Below are positions 7,746-15,949 of a DNA stretch of 40,432 nt, piece after piece. How positions within the stretch are numbered: position 1 is the stretch's first letter; the number at the start of each line of letters is the position of its first letter. The position numbers and the translations under genes were made by a program. The DNA is from Alistipes sp. Lineage in GTDB: Bacteria > Bacteroidota > Bacteroidia > Bacteroidales > Rikenellaceae. Location of the stretch: the NCBI GenBank assembly GCA_020026435.1, contig JAHHQK010000017.1, positions 1-40,432 on the forward strand. The letters are read 5' to 3'. Below the pieces are notes generated by a model, which searched no databases, was not told the DNA's origin, and saw only the letters and a list, made by a program, of their open reading frames with translations.

Positions 7746-7760
7746 TTAATTCTACCTTTG
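7730..7760 (+). promoter_or_regulatory. asnS promoter, interleaved with the divergent GH2-like promoter
   Basis: Plus strand: TTTG (7730-7733), a 19-bp spacer, then TACCTTTG (7753-7760). This is another full consensus match, 43 bases before the asnS ATG. Its -33 element lies inside the spacer of the divergent promoter and vice versa. Confidence 0.85.
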
Positions 7761-7803
7761 TAAATTCAAAATACGATGTGAAAGATCAGAAATTATTGAA
7801 TAT

Positions 7804-9192
7804 ATGAAAACGCAGAGAATTGTTGAAATTTTGAAGTCGGGAGCAGTCGATACCGACATCGTTGTGAAGGGTTGGGTGCGCACCAAGCGCGGCAACAAAA
7901 ACGTGGCCTTCATCGCCTTGAACGACGGATCGTGCGTAGCCAACATACAGGTGGTTGTCGACAAGTCGAAAATCTCGGAAGAGGAGCTGAAACCCGTCAC
8001 CACGGGAGCCTGCCTCCGTGTGGACGGCCGTCTGGTCGCATCGCCCGGATCGGGACAGGGTGTCGAGGTGCAGGCCGAGAAGATCGAGATCTACGGCACG
8101 GCAGACCCCGAGACCTACCCCTTGCAGAAGAAGGGCCACTCGCTGGAGTTCCTGCGTGACATCGCCTACCTGCGCCCCCGTACCAACACGTTCGGTGCCG
8201 TACTCCGCATCCGTCACGCCATGGCCTACGCCATCCACGAGTACTTCAACAAGCACGGATTCTACTACTTCCACACTCCCCTGATCACCGCCTCGGACTG
8301 CGAGGGTGCCGGTGCCATGTTCCAGGTAACGACGCTCGATCTGAACAACGTCCCCAAAAACGAGCAGGGCAAGATCGACTACACGCAGGATTTCTTCGGC
8401 AAGTCGTGCAACCTGACCGTTTCGGGTCAGCTGGAGGGTGAGCTGGGTGCCCTGTCGCTGGGCCGCATCTACACCTTCGGCCCGACGTTCCGCGCCGAGA
8501 ACTCCAACACGCCGCGTCACGCTTCGGAGTTCTGGATGATCGAGCCCGAGGCCGCATTCTACGACCTGGAGGACAATATGGAGCTGGCCGAGGACTTCCT
8601 GAAGTACCTGATCCAGTACGCCCTGGACAACTGCATGGAGGATCTCGAATTCATGAACAAGATGTGGGATCCCCAGCTGCTGGAGCGTCTGCGCTTCGTG
8701 GTGGCCAACGACTTCAAACGTCTGGACTACACCGAGGGTGTCAAGATCCTCCAAGAGTCGGGCCGCAAGTTTGAATTCCCGTGCGACTGGGGTTGCGACC
8801 TGCAGTCCGAGCACGAGCGCTACCTGGTCGAAGAGCATTTCAAGCGCCCTGTCATCCTGATCAACTACCCCAAGGAGATCAAGGCCTTCTACATGAAACA
8901 GAACGAGGACGGAAAAACCGTACGCGCAATGGACGTATTGTTCCCCAAAATCGGCGAGATTATCGGCGGTTCGGAGCGTGAGGCCGATTATGGCAAGCTT
9001 CGTGCAAGAGTCCAGGAATTGGGTATGAACGAGCAGGACGTATGGTGGTATTTGGACACCCGTCGTTGGGGTTCAGCTCCCCACTCCGGATTCGGATTGG
9101 GCTTCGAGCGTCTGTTGATGTTTGTCACCGGTATGACCAATATCCGCGACGTGATCCCCTTCCCGCGTACTCCGCAGCACGCCGAATTCTAA
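7804..9192 (+). CDS. asnS: Asparaginyl-tRNA synthetase
   Basis: AsnS is a cytoplasmic class IIb synthetase that attaches Asn to tRNA-Asn. The 462 residues contain an N-terminal OB-fold anticodon-binding domain (about 1-105) and the catalytic domain. Class II motif 2 is FRAENSNTPRHASEFWMIEPE (about 228-248), and motif 3 with the catalytic Arg is GFGLGFERLLMFVTGM near the C-terminus. The sequence FRAENSNTPRH is typical for Asn rather than Asp specificity. The gene is driven by its own consensus promoter and followed by a strong terminator before rpoN. The first ATG of the frame is used, 43 bases from the -7 box. Confidence 0.98.
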   Translation: MKTQRIVEILKSGAVDTDIVVKGWVRTKRGNKNVAFIALNDGSCVANIQVVVDKSKISEEELKPVTTGACLRVDGRLVASPGSGQGVEVQAEKIEIYGTADPETYPLQKKGHSLEFLRDIAYLRPRTNTFGAVLRIRHAMAYAIHEYFNKHGFYYFHTPLITASDCEGAGAMFQVTTLDLNNVPKNEQGKIDYTQDFFGKSCNLTVSGQLEGELGALSLGRIYTFGPTFRAENSNTPRHASEFWMIEPEAAFYDLEDNMELAEDFLKYLIQYALDNCMEDLEFMNKMWDPQLLERLRFVVANDFKRLDYTEGVKILQESGRKFEFPCDWGCDLQSEHERYLVEEHFKRPVILINYPKEIKAFYMKQNEDGKTVRAMDVLFPKIGEIIGGSEREADYGKLRARVQELGMNEQDVWWYLDTRRWGSAPHSGFGLGFERLLMFVTGMTNIRDVIPFPRTPQHAEF

Positions 9193-9212
9193 TCAATCGC
9201 GAGATAAATCAA

Positions 9213-9267
9213 GAGGGTCGGATGGAGTTGACGGGTACACCCGACTCCATGCGGCCCTCATTTTTTT
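9213..9267 (+). terminator. Intrinsic terminator of asnS
   Basis: A long imperfect stem pairs 9213-9228 (GAGGGTCGGATGGAGT) with 9244-9259 (ACTCCATGCGGCCCTC) and is followed by seven T (9261-9267). It lies 20 bases after the asnS stop. Confidence 0.85.
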
Positions 9268-9312
9268 CAACGATTCCCGGGATTTACGGACTAACAGAAA
9301 CTTTTATCGAAT

Positions 9313-10737
9313 ATGGCCATCAATCAGAAACAGATACTCTCGCTTCAACAAAAACTTTCACCCCAACAGATCCAGATGATCAAACTGCTGGAGCTGCCCA
9401 CCGTGCAGCTCGAACAGCGCATCAAACAGGAGATCGAGGAAAACATCGTATTGGAAGAAGACGACCGCCCCCAGGACAACCCCGAAGAGGAACCCCAGGA
9501 GATCTCGGTCGACGAATATCTCAAGGAGGACGACGCGCCCTCCTACAAGAGCCATATCAACAACTATTCCAAGGACGACAAACAACGCCCCGTCTACCTG
9601 ACCGAGGGCCGCTCCCTGCAGGAATATCTGATCCAGCAGCTCAGTTTCCGCGATCTGAACGAGCGGGATATGCGTCTGGCCACTTACCTGGTGGGCAGCA
9701 TCGACGAAGACGGCTACCTGCGCCGCGACCTGGAGTCGATCGCCGACGACATAGCTTTCACCATGGGTCTGGAGACCACCTCCGCGGAACTGGAACGTCT
9801 GCTGGAGATCATACACGAGCTGGAGCCCGCCGGCATCGGCGCACGCGATCTGAGGGAGTGTCTGTTGCTGCAGATGAAGCAGCGCCCGGCCAACACCCGC
9901 GCCCGCAGGCTGGCCCGCAAGATCCTCGGCTCGTATTTCGAGGAGTTCGTCAAGAAACACTACGAGAAGCTGATGGCGCGGATGCAGATCACCGAGGACG
10001 AGTTCCGCGAGGCGATCGACGAGATCAAACACCTCTCGCCCAAGCCCGGCAACCTCTACTCCGAGGGCGGGACGGACACCACGCCCTACATCATCCCCGA
10101 CTTCGTGCTGGACTACCAGGACGGACACTTCCAGCTCTCGCTCAACTCCTACAACGTCCCCGAGGTGAGGATCAACCGCCGCTACAAGGACATGATCCGC
10201 GAGATGATCACCGCCGACGGCAAGATCAAGGAGGAGGACCGCGAGGCGATGCAGTTCGTCAAGGGCAAGATCGACTCGGCCAAGTGGTTTATTTCGGCCA
10301 TCAAGCAGCGTCACGACACCCTGCTGCGCACGATGCAGACCATCCTCGACTACCAGACCGAATACTTCAAGGACGGCGACCGCTCGAAGCTCCGTCCGAT
10401 GATCCTCAAGGACATCGCCGACCGCACGGGACTCGATGTGTCGACCATCTCGCGCGTGGTAAACAGCAAGTATGTCCAAACACAGTTCGGGATCATCCTC
10501 CTCAAGTCGCTCTTCTCGGAGGCCATGCAGACCGATTCGGGCGAGGAGGTGTCGAGCTACGAGATCAAGACCCTGCTGAGACAGTGCGTCGACGAGGAGG
10601 ACAAGCGTCACCCGCTGACCGACGAGATGCTGATGGATATGCTCAACGACAAGGGCTATCACATCGCCCGCCGCACCGTGGCCAAATACCGCGAGATGCT
10701 CTCCATCCCCGTGGCCCGTCTGCGCAAGCAGATCTAA
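9313..10737 (+). CDS. rpoN: RNA polymerase sigma-54 factor
   Basis: RpoN directs RNA polymerase to -24/-12 promoters and needs an AAA+ activator. The 474 residues show the three expected regions: a Gln-rich activator-interacting N-terminus (QKQILSLQQKLSPQQIQMIKLLELP, residues 5-29), an acidic linker (about 45-75), the core-binding domain, and the C-terminal DNA-binding part with the RpoN box ARRTVAKYRE at about 452-461. No enhancer-binding activator lies in this window. No clear TAnnTTTG promoter is visible between the asnS terminator and this ATG, so its promoter is unidentified. The length is ordinary for the family. Confidence 0.97.
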   Translation: MAINQKQILSLQQKLSPQQIQMIKLLELPTVQLEQRIKQEIEENIVLEEDDRPQDNPEEEPQEISVDEYLKEDDAPSYKSHINNYSKDDKQRPVYLTEGRSLQEYLIQQLSFRDLNERDMRLATYLVGSIDEDGYLRRDLESIADDIAFTMGLETTSAELERLLEIIHELEPAGIGARDLRECLLLQMKQRPANTRARRLARKILGSYFEEFVKKHYEKLMARMQITEDEFREAIDEIKHLSPKPGNLYSEGGTDTTPYIIPDFVLDYQDGHFQLSLNSYNVPEVRINRRYKDMIREMITADGKIKEEDREAMQFVKGKIDSAKWFISAIKQRHDTLLRTMQTILDYQTEYFKDGDRSKLRPMILKDIADRTGLDVSTISRVVNSKYVQTQFGIILLKSLFSEAMQTDSGEEVSSYEIKTLLRQCVDEEDKRHPLTDEMLMDMLNDKGYHIARRTVAKYREMLSIPVARLRKQI

Positions 10738-11260
10738 GGCTGAAAACAAAGCGGACAAGGACAGGCAAAGATAAGGGAGCAAGCAGAAGAATGAGGCAAG
10801 CATCCCCGGCCGAAGATATCGTTCCAGACCGGATTTTGGCCGGATGGGGAGGCTGGACAAGCCTCCCCGCCCCCGAAACCCAAGCCAGAAAGCATAATCC
10901 GGGCAACAAAGCGCCCCACCCTGCCGGAACAAATAACGGTTGTAAAATGAGAAAGATCAAACGTCTCCAAACGGGCCGAGACAGATCTCATCCCAGGCTG
11001 CAGGTCCATACGCCGGGACAAGCTGTACCTCGCGTCCCGAAGGTCGGATAAGGAACCGGGAACAGAATCCGTCACGCGCCAGCCCCTTCGGCCCGATCAT
11101 TCCGGTCTGACGCTCCCATGCCTTTCGTAAGCCGCACACCGCCATACGGCTGCCTGCACCACGATCCGTCACACTGCCCGCCCCTTCGGCCCGACGCACA
11201 GGCCCGGCCACCGCAGACAGACAACTGCCGCCCGACAAATAGAAAAAAACTAAGAAATCA
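10738..11260. other. 523-bp spacer without a gene; contains an imperfect direct repeat
   Basis: No gene is supported between rpoN and the PAP2-like gene. A 15-bp block GCCCCTTCGGCCCGA occurs at 11082-11096 and 11180-11194. Each copy is preceded by ATCCGTCAC and 6-7 variable bases, so the repeat unit is about 30 bp with a 98-bp period. The rest is GC-rich and of low information. No terminator with a T-run is obvious after rpoN. Confidence 0.55.
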
Positions 11261-11869
11261 ATGAATTTAACCAAAATATCACATGGCATCTCGTGGGTTC
11301 TTCACCCCTTTCTGCTGCCGTTATACCTCTTGCTGCTGATCCTCGGATTCACGGCTTTTGCGGCCTACCCCACAGGCATGAAATTCTACATCACGTGGGT
11401 CGTGATCCTCTACACGATGATCATTCCCGTGCTTTCGCTCGGGGTGCTGAAGTCGATGGGCCACCTCACGGACTACCGCATCGACATCCGCCGCGAACGC
11501 ATCCTGCCCCTTCTGATTGGGGCTTTGTGCTACGTTCTCTGCGCCGTCACCATCGCAAAGATCCCCTCGGCGATCTTCCTGCGCAAATTCATGCTGGCGG
11601 CCGCCTCGTGCGAAATACTCTGTCTGGTGGTGTCGCTCAAGTGGAAGATCAGCCTCCACCTCACGGCCATGGGCGCACTGGTGTCGCTCCTCACCCTGAT
11701 GACCTTCATCGGGGTGCGCACAATGTTCCTGCCGCTGGTGATCTCGGTCCTCGCCGCAGGTCTTCTGGCCTCAGCCCGCCTCTATCTGGGTTGCCACAAC
11801 GGAATGCAGATCTTCGTGGGATTCACCTCGGGACTCATCGTTTCGGCCCTGGCCGTCCTCTTCTTCTAA
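11261..11869 (+). CDS. PAP2-like integral membrane protein
   Basis: A 202-residue very hydrophobic protein with about six predicted membrane segments. Two short motifs recall the type 2 phosphatidic acid phosphatase core: SLH at 131-133 in place of PSGH, and SARLYLGCHNGMQ at 171-183, which preserves the Arg-x5-His spacing of motif 3 (Arg173, His179) but has Gln183 where the Asp is expected. The first motif (KxxxxxxRP) is not recognisable; the cytoplasmic loop DYRIDIRRERILP at 71-83 is the closest. A lipid phosphatase activity is therefore possible but doubtful. It lies more than 500 bases after rpoN and ends just before a bidirectional terminator shared with folD. Confidence 0.75.
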   Translation: MNLTKISHGISWVLHPFLLPLYLLLLILGFTAFAAYPTGMKFYITWVVILYTMIIPVLSLGVLKSMGHLTDYRIDIRRERILPLLIGALCYVLCAVTIAKIPSAIFLRKFMLAAASCEILCLVVSLKWKISLHLTAMGALVSLLTLMTFIGVRTMFLPLVISVLAAGLLASARLYLGCHNGMQIFVGFTSGLIVSALAVLFF

Positions 11870-11912
11870 GGGAGCGGCCGATACCCGGAGACCCCAAAGA
11901 CACATCACCCCT

Positions 11913-11970
11913 AAAAAATATTCCGCCCGTTCGGCACCTGTATTTCAGGAAGCAGAACGGGCGGAATTTT
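11913..11970. terminator. Bidirectional terminator between the PAP2-like gene and folD
   Basis: A 13-bp perfect inverted repeat (ATTCCGCCCGTTC at 11920-11932 and GAACGGGCGGAAT at 11955-11967) has A-rich sequence on one side (11913-11918) and T-rich on the other (11967-11970). It can therefore serve the two convergent genes, more strongly on the minus strand. Confidence 0.85.
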
Positions 11971-11994
11971 CGGTATAAAGTCCTGAACGGGAAA

Positions 11995-12846
11995 CTATTT
12001 CTCCATCTTGCGCAGGAAACACTCGATGGTGTTCTCCATCAGACAACAGATCGTCATCGGGCCGACACCTCCCGGCACGGGAGTGATGATCGAAGCCTTC
12101 TTCTCGATCGGCTCGAAGTCGACGTCGCCGCACAACTTACCCGTTTCGGGATCGCGATTGACCCCCACGTCGATCACCACGGCACCCTCGCGCACCATGT
12201 CCTCCTTGATGAACTTCGGCCGGCCGATCGCCACCACCAGGATGTCGGCACGGTGCGTCACCTCGCCCAAATTCTTCGTACGGCTGTGCGTCACGGTCAC
12301 CGTGGCGTTGGCGTCGAGCAGCAACTTGGCCACCGGCAGACCCACGATATTGCTGCGGCCCACCACTACGGCATTGCTGCCCTCAAGCACCACACCCGCC
12401 TCGCACAACATACGGATGATACCCTTCGGCGTGCAAGGCAGCGTACAGGGCTGTTTCATCCACAACGAAGCCACATTCATCGGGTGGAATCCGTCGACAT
12501 CCTTCTCCTTGCGGATGGCGGCAATGATGCGATCCTCGTTGATGTGACGCGGCAGGGGCAGCTGCACCAAAATTCCGTCGACCTCATCGTCGCGATTCAG
12601 CTCGTCGATGATTCCCAGGAGTTCCTCCTCGCTGATGGTGTCGGGTTTACGGATGGTCGTGTTGCGTATGCCCACGGCTTCCGAGGCCTTGGCCTTGCCC
12701 TTCACATAACTCACACTGCCGGGGTCCTCGCCCACCAAAATCACCACCAAATGGGGTACACGTCCGTACTTCTCGGGGAAGGAGGCCACCTCAACGGCCA
12801 TCTCGGCCTTCAAGCGGGCCGACAAATCTTTTCCACTGATGATCAT
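11995..12846 (-). CDS. folD: Bifunctional methylene-THF dehydrogenase/methenyl-THF cyclohydrolase
   Basis: FolD oxidises 5,10-methylene-THF with NADP and hydrolyses the product to 10-formyl-THF, the one-carbon donor used by PurN and PurH. The 283 residues are the normal length. Visible motifs are SYVKGKAKASE with the catalytic Tyr47 and Lys51, DGILVQLPLPRHI, and the Rossmann segment VVVGRSNIVGLPVAKLL. The C-terminus PVPGGVGPMTICCLMENT is diagnostic. It starts 20 bases after the purD stop, so purD and folD form one operon. This pairing links one-carbon supply to purine synthesis. Confidence 0.98.
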   Translation of the reverse strand: MIISGKDLSARLKAEMAVEVASFPEKYGRVPHLVVILVGEDPGSVSYVKGKAKASEAVGIRNTTIRKPDTISEEELLGIIDELNRDDEVDGILVQLPLPRHINEDRIIAAIRKEKDVDGFHPMNVASLWMKQPCTLPCTPKGIIRMLCEAGVVLEGSNAVVVGRSNIVGLPVAKLLLDANATVTVTHSRTKNLGEVTHRADILVVAIGRPKFIKEDMVREGAVVIDVGVNRDPETGKLCGDVDFEPIEKKASIITPVPGGVGPMTICCLMENTIECFLRKMEK

Positions 12847-12866
12847 AGCTCAAATTATGGTTTTAT

Positions 12867-14120
12867 CTATTTTTCAAATGCCCGCCATCCGATATCCGAA
12901 CGGTGGAACAGATTCTCGCACTCGACCAAAACAACCCTGCGCCGCGCATCCTCGCGTGCCGCCGCCAAATCCCGGCCTCGGCCCACGATGCAGACCACGC
13001 GTCCGCCCGAGGTCTTGAAACCCTCGCCGTCGGCCGTCGTACCCATGTGGTAGATCCAGCCACCCTCGGCAGCCTGATCCAGACCGCGGATCGGGAAGCC
13101 CTTGACATAGGCATCCGGATAGCCCTTCGATGCAAGGACAATGCCCAACGTGGCATAATCGCCCCATTTCAGGGCAATGTCCCCTCCGTCGGCCACACCG
13201 CAGAAGGCATCGACAATATCGCTCTCCAAACGGGGCAGGACCACCTCCGTCTCGGGATCGCCGAAACGGGCGTTGAACTCGATGACCTTGATGCCCTTCG
13301 GGGTCTTCATCAGTCCGCCGTAGAGCACACCCTCGAACGGGCAGCCCTCCTTGACCAAAGCCTCGGCCGTAGGTTTCATGATCCGCTCCAGGGCATAACG
13401 CTCGTCCTCCTCCGTGATGAAGGGCAGGGGCGAGTAAGCACCCATACCGCCCGTGTTGGGACCCTTGTCGCCCTCATAGGCGCGTTTGTGGTCCTGGGCC
13501 GACACCATCGGCCACACCTTGCCGCCCGACACGAAGCACATATACGAGAACTCGGGGCCTTCGAGGAACTCCTCCACGACGACCTTGCCCTCGCCGAACT
13601 TGTCGTCCAGGAGCATATCCTTCAACGCCTCGTCGGCCTCCTCTTCGGTCATGGCCACCACGACGCCCTTGCCTGCGGCCAGTCCGTCATATTTCAGCAC
13701 GATGGGCACACCCTCTCGGGCGACATATTCCCGGGCGGCCTCATACTCCGAAAAGACCTTGTATTCGGCCGTGGGGATTGCGTAGCGGTGCATCAGATCC
13801 TTGGCAAACTCCTTCGACGATTCGATGCGTGCCGCAGCCTTCGTAGGACCGAAGATACGCAGCCCCGCCTCGCGGAAGCAGTCCACGACACCGGCCGCCA
13901 AAGCCACCTCGGGACCCACGACCGTGAGACCCACACCGTGCTCCACGGCAAAATCGCGCAATGCCTCGACCTCGGTGGCTCCAATGGCCACACACTCGGC
14001 CTGGCGGGCAATACCCGCATTACCGGGTGCGCACCAGATCTTCTCGCACTGCTCCGAGCGCGACAAGGCATCGACAATGGCGTGCTCGCGGCCACCCGAA
14101 CCTATAACCAATACTTTCAT
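12867..14120 (-). CDS. purD: Phosphoribosylamine-glycine ligase (GAR synthetase)
   Basis: PurD performs the second step of IMP synthesis: phosphoribosylamine plus glycine and ATP give GAR. The 417 residues form an ATP-grasp enzyme. The N-terminus MKVLVIGSGGREHAI is the family hallmark. The segment VLKYDGLAAGKGVVV is the ATP-binding lid region, and GGMGAYSP and NARFGDPETEVVLPRL are the substrate and metal sites. I start at the ATG of MKVLVIG (14118-14120); a nine-residue upstream extension exists but adds nothing conserved. It has its own promoter, downstream of two terminators that end the purH transcript, and is followed by folD. Confidence 0.98.
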   Translation of the reverse strand: MKVLVIGSGGREHAIVDALSRSEQCEKIWCAPGNAGIARQAECVAIGATEVEALRDFAVEHGVGLTVVGPEVALAAGVVDCFREAGLRIFGPTKAAARIESSKEFAKDLMHRYAIPTAEYKVFSEYEAAREYVAREGVPIVLKYDGLAAGKGVVVAMTEEEADEALKDMLLDDKFGEGKVVVEEFLEGPEFSYMCFVSGGKVWPMVSAQDHKRAYEGDKGPNTGGMGAYSPLPFITEEDERYALERIMKPTAEALVKEGCPFEGVLYGGLMKTPKGIKVIEFNARFGDPETEVVLPRLESDIVDAFCGVADGGDIALKWGDYATLGIVLASKGYPDAYVKGFPIRGLDQAAEGGWIYHMGTTADGEGFKTSGGRVVCIVGRGRDLAAAREDARRRVVLVECENLFHRSDIGWRAFEK

Positions 14121-14200
14121 ATCCGTTTCTTTAGTATTTTCCGGCACTCCGACCCTCTCCGGGTTTCAGTTTTTCTCAGAGGAGACAGTGCCTTGAACAA
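14121..14200 (-). promoter_or_regulatory. 5' leader of purD-folD with a stem-loop
   Basis: The roughly 80-nt leader can fold into an outer stem GGCACT/AGTGCC (plus strand 14187-14192 with 14143-14148) with an inner CCTCT/AGAGG pairing. There is no T-run, so it is not a terminator. It could affect translation or stability of purD mRNA. I do not recognise a known riboswitch. Confidence 0.35.
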
Positions 14201-14207
14201 ATTTATC

Positions 14208-14238
14208 CAAATTTAGCAAAAAAATCGGCAGGTACAAT
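14208..14238 (-). promoter_or_regulatory. purD-folD promoter
   Basis: Minus strand: ATTG (14235-14238), a 19-bp spacer, then TAAATTTG (14208-14215), which matches TAnnTTTG. A second TAAATTTG lies 10 bases downstream (14198-14205) and could be an alternative -7 box. The -33 element directly abuts the T-run of the upstream terminator. Confidence 0.65.
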
Positions 14239-14279
14239 AAAAAAGGGACTTAACCGGTTGTTTTTCCTGCCAAGTCCCT
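14239..14279 (-). terminator. Second terminator downstream of purH
   Basis: AGGGACTT (14244-14251) pairs with AAGTCCCT (14272-14279) around a 20-nt loop. On the minus strand a T-run follows (plus-strand A-run 14239-14244). It acts as a backup after the larger structure at 14287-14392. Confidence 0.75.
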
Positions 14280-14286
14280 GCTCTTG

Positions 14287-14392
14287 AAAAAAGAGGGAGT
14301 CACCACTCCAACATGTGAATCCGCCTGCTACTCGGATTCAGACCAACCATTACTATTTATTTCATTCAAAAAAAAGCGGACGACTCCCTCTT
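14287..14392 (-). terminator. Large branched terminator or structured RNA element downstream of purH
   Basis: An 11-bp perfect inverted repeat (AAGAGGGAGTC at 14291-14301 with GACTCCCTCTT at 14382-14392) closes an 80-nt interior. That interior contains an 8-bp perfect hairpin (TGAATCCG 14316-14323 with CGGATTCA 14333-14340). A minus-strand T-run follows (14287-14292). A plain terminator would not need the large interior, so this may be a structured RNA element ending in a terminator. The interior also contains a 16-codon open frame on the minus strand (14300-14350), which I do not call as a gene. Confidence 0.7.
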
Positions 14393-14406
14393 AAAGAACT
14401 TATATC

Positions 14407-15936
14407 CTAATGCTTGAAATGGCGCTCGCCCGTAAATACCATGGCGATACCCAATTCATTGGCACGTTTGATCGAATCCTCGTCACGCACCGAACCTCCG
14501 GGCTGGACGATGGCCGTCACGCCATACTCTCCGGCCAGCGTCACGCAGTCATCGAAGGGGAAGAATCCGTCCGATGCCAGCACCAGACCCTCCGTGAATC
14601 CTGCGGCACGGGCCTCCTTCAGTGCGATCTCGGCCGAACCGATGCGGTTCATCTGACCGGCACCCACGCCCAGCGTGCGGCCGTCCTTGACCACGGCAAT
14701 GGCGTTCGACTTCACATGCTTGACGATTCTCCATCCGAAGTTCAGATCGGCGATCTGCTCCTCGGCAGGCTTGCACTCCGTGACGCACATCTCGCCGCTC
14801 ACCGTGCGGGTCGTCGTGTCGGCATCCTGGACCAGCATACCGCCGTTGAAGCCCACATACTGGCTTTGGGCAATCTTGCCCTCCATCTTCACCTCTAACA
14901 AACGCAGGTTCTTCTTCGTCGAAAGCACCTCCAAAGCACCCTCGTCGAACTTCGGAGCCATGATGATCTCCAGGAAAATCGGCTTCATCAGCTCGGCAGC
15001 CTCGCGCGTCACCGTGCGGTTCGTGGCCACAATACCTCCGAAGATCGACACCTTGTCGGCCTCGTAGGCTTTCGTCCATGCCTCCACCACATCGCGGCCC
15101 GTGGCGGCACCGCAGGGGTTCATGTGCTTCAGACCCACGCAGAACGGCTCCTCGAACTCGCGGACGATGTTCAGTGCGGCCTGGGCGTCCTGAATGTTGT
15201 TATACGACAGCTCCTTGCCGTGCAGCTGGCGGGCAAAGGCCGGCGAATAGGCCACCTCCTCGGCCTGGCGGAAGAATTTGGCCTGCTGGTGGGGATTCTC
15301 GCCGTAGCGCAGCGACTGCACCAGATCGTACTCCAGGAAGAGTTTCTCCGGCAATCCGGCCTGCTTGCGCATATAGGTGGCGATCATCATGTCGTACTCG
15401 GCCGTGTGGGTATAGGCCTTGGCCGAGAGCTGCAGACGGGTCTCCTTGCGGGTATTGCCCTCAGTGCGGATCTCGTCGATGATACGGGCATAGTCCTGCG
15501 GATCACAGACCACCGTCACGTCAGCCCAGTTCTTGGCCGCCGAACGCAGCATCGAAGGACCGCCGATGTCGATATTCTCGATGGCGTCGGCCATCGTCAC
15601 ACCCTCTCGGGCAATCGTCTGGCGGAAGGGATAAAGGTTGACGCACACCAGGTCGATATACTCGATGTGGTTATCCTTCAAGGCCTGGACGTGACTCGGG
15701 TCGTCGCGGCGAGCCAGCAATCCACCGTGGACTGCCGGATGGAGCGTCTTGACGCGTCCGTCGCAGATCTCGGGGAATCCCGTCACGTCGCTGATGTTGA
15801 TCACCTCGACCCCCTCTTTCTCCAGGAGTTTCATCGTGCCGCCCGTAGCGATCACCTCCCAACCGGCCTCGCGAAGGTTGCGGGCAAACTCCACGACTCC
15901 CGTTTTGTCACTTACACTGACTAATGCTCGTTTCAT
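14407..15936 (-). CDS. purH: Bifunctional AICAR formyltransferase/IMP cyclohydrolase
   Basis: PurH carries out the last two steps of IMP synthesis: formylation of AICAR with 10-formyl-THF and ring closure to IMP. The 509 residues comprise an N-terminal MGS-like cyclohydrolase domain (residues 1-190; SDKTGVVEFA, then GRVKTLHPAVHGGLLARRD) and a C-terminal transformylase domain. The latter contains GLKHMNPCGAATG, with the Lys-His pair used in catalysis, and ends at FPFDD...GGSVRDEDSI and TGERHFKH. It is the last gene of the eight-gene pur operon, 13 bases after purN, and is followed by two terminators. Confidence 0.98.
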   Translation of the reverse strand: MKRALVSVSDKTGVVEFARNLREAGWEVIATGGTMKLLEKEGVEVINISDVTGFPEICDGRVKTLHPAVHGGLLARRDDPSHVQALKDNHIEYIDLVCVNLYPFRQTIAREGVTMADAIENIDIGGPSMLRSAAKNWADVTVVCDPQDYARIIDEIRTEGNTRKETRLQLSAKAYTHTAEYDMMIATYMRKQAGLPEKLFLEYDLVQSLRYGENPHQQAKFFRQAEEVAYSPAFARQLHGKELSYNNIQDAQAALNIVREFEEPFCVGLKHMNPCGAATGRDVVEAWTKAYEADKVSIFGGIVATNRTVTREAAELMKPIFLEIIMAPKFDEGALEVLSTKKNLRLLEVKMEGKIAQSQYVGFNGGMLVQDADTTTRTVSGEMCVTECKPAEEQIADLNFGWRIVKHVKSNAIAVVKDGRTLGVGAGQMNRIGSAEIALKEARAAGFTEGLVLASDGFFPFDDCVTLAGEYGVTAIVQPGGSVRDEDSIKRANELGIAMVFTGERHFKH

Positions 15937-15949
15937 GAATATCTCTGTT

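Noticed and set aside
14287..14392. Miniature inverted-repeat transposon
   Set aside because: The 11-bp ends are inverted, but there is no clear target-site duplication and the U-run fits a terminator better.
14216..14406. ZTP (pfl) riboswitch upstream of purD-folD
   Set aside because: The context is suggestive, but I cannot find the conserved pfl core, and the purD promoter lies downstream of this structure, so it would not be in the purD leader.
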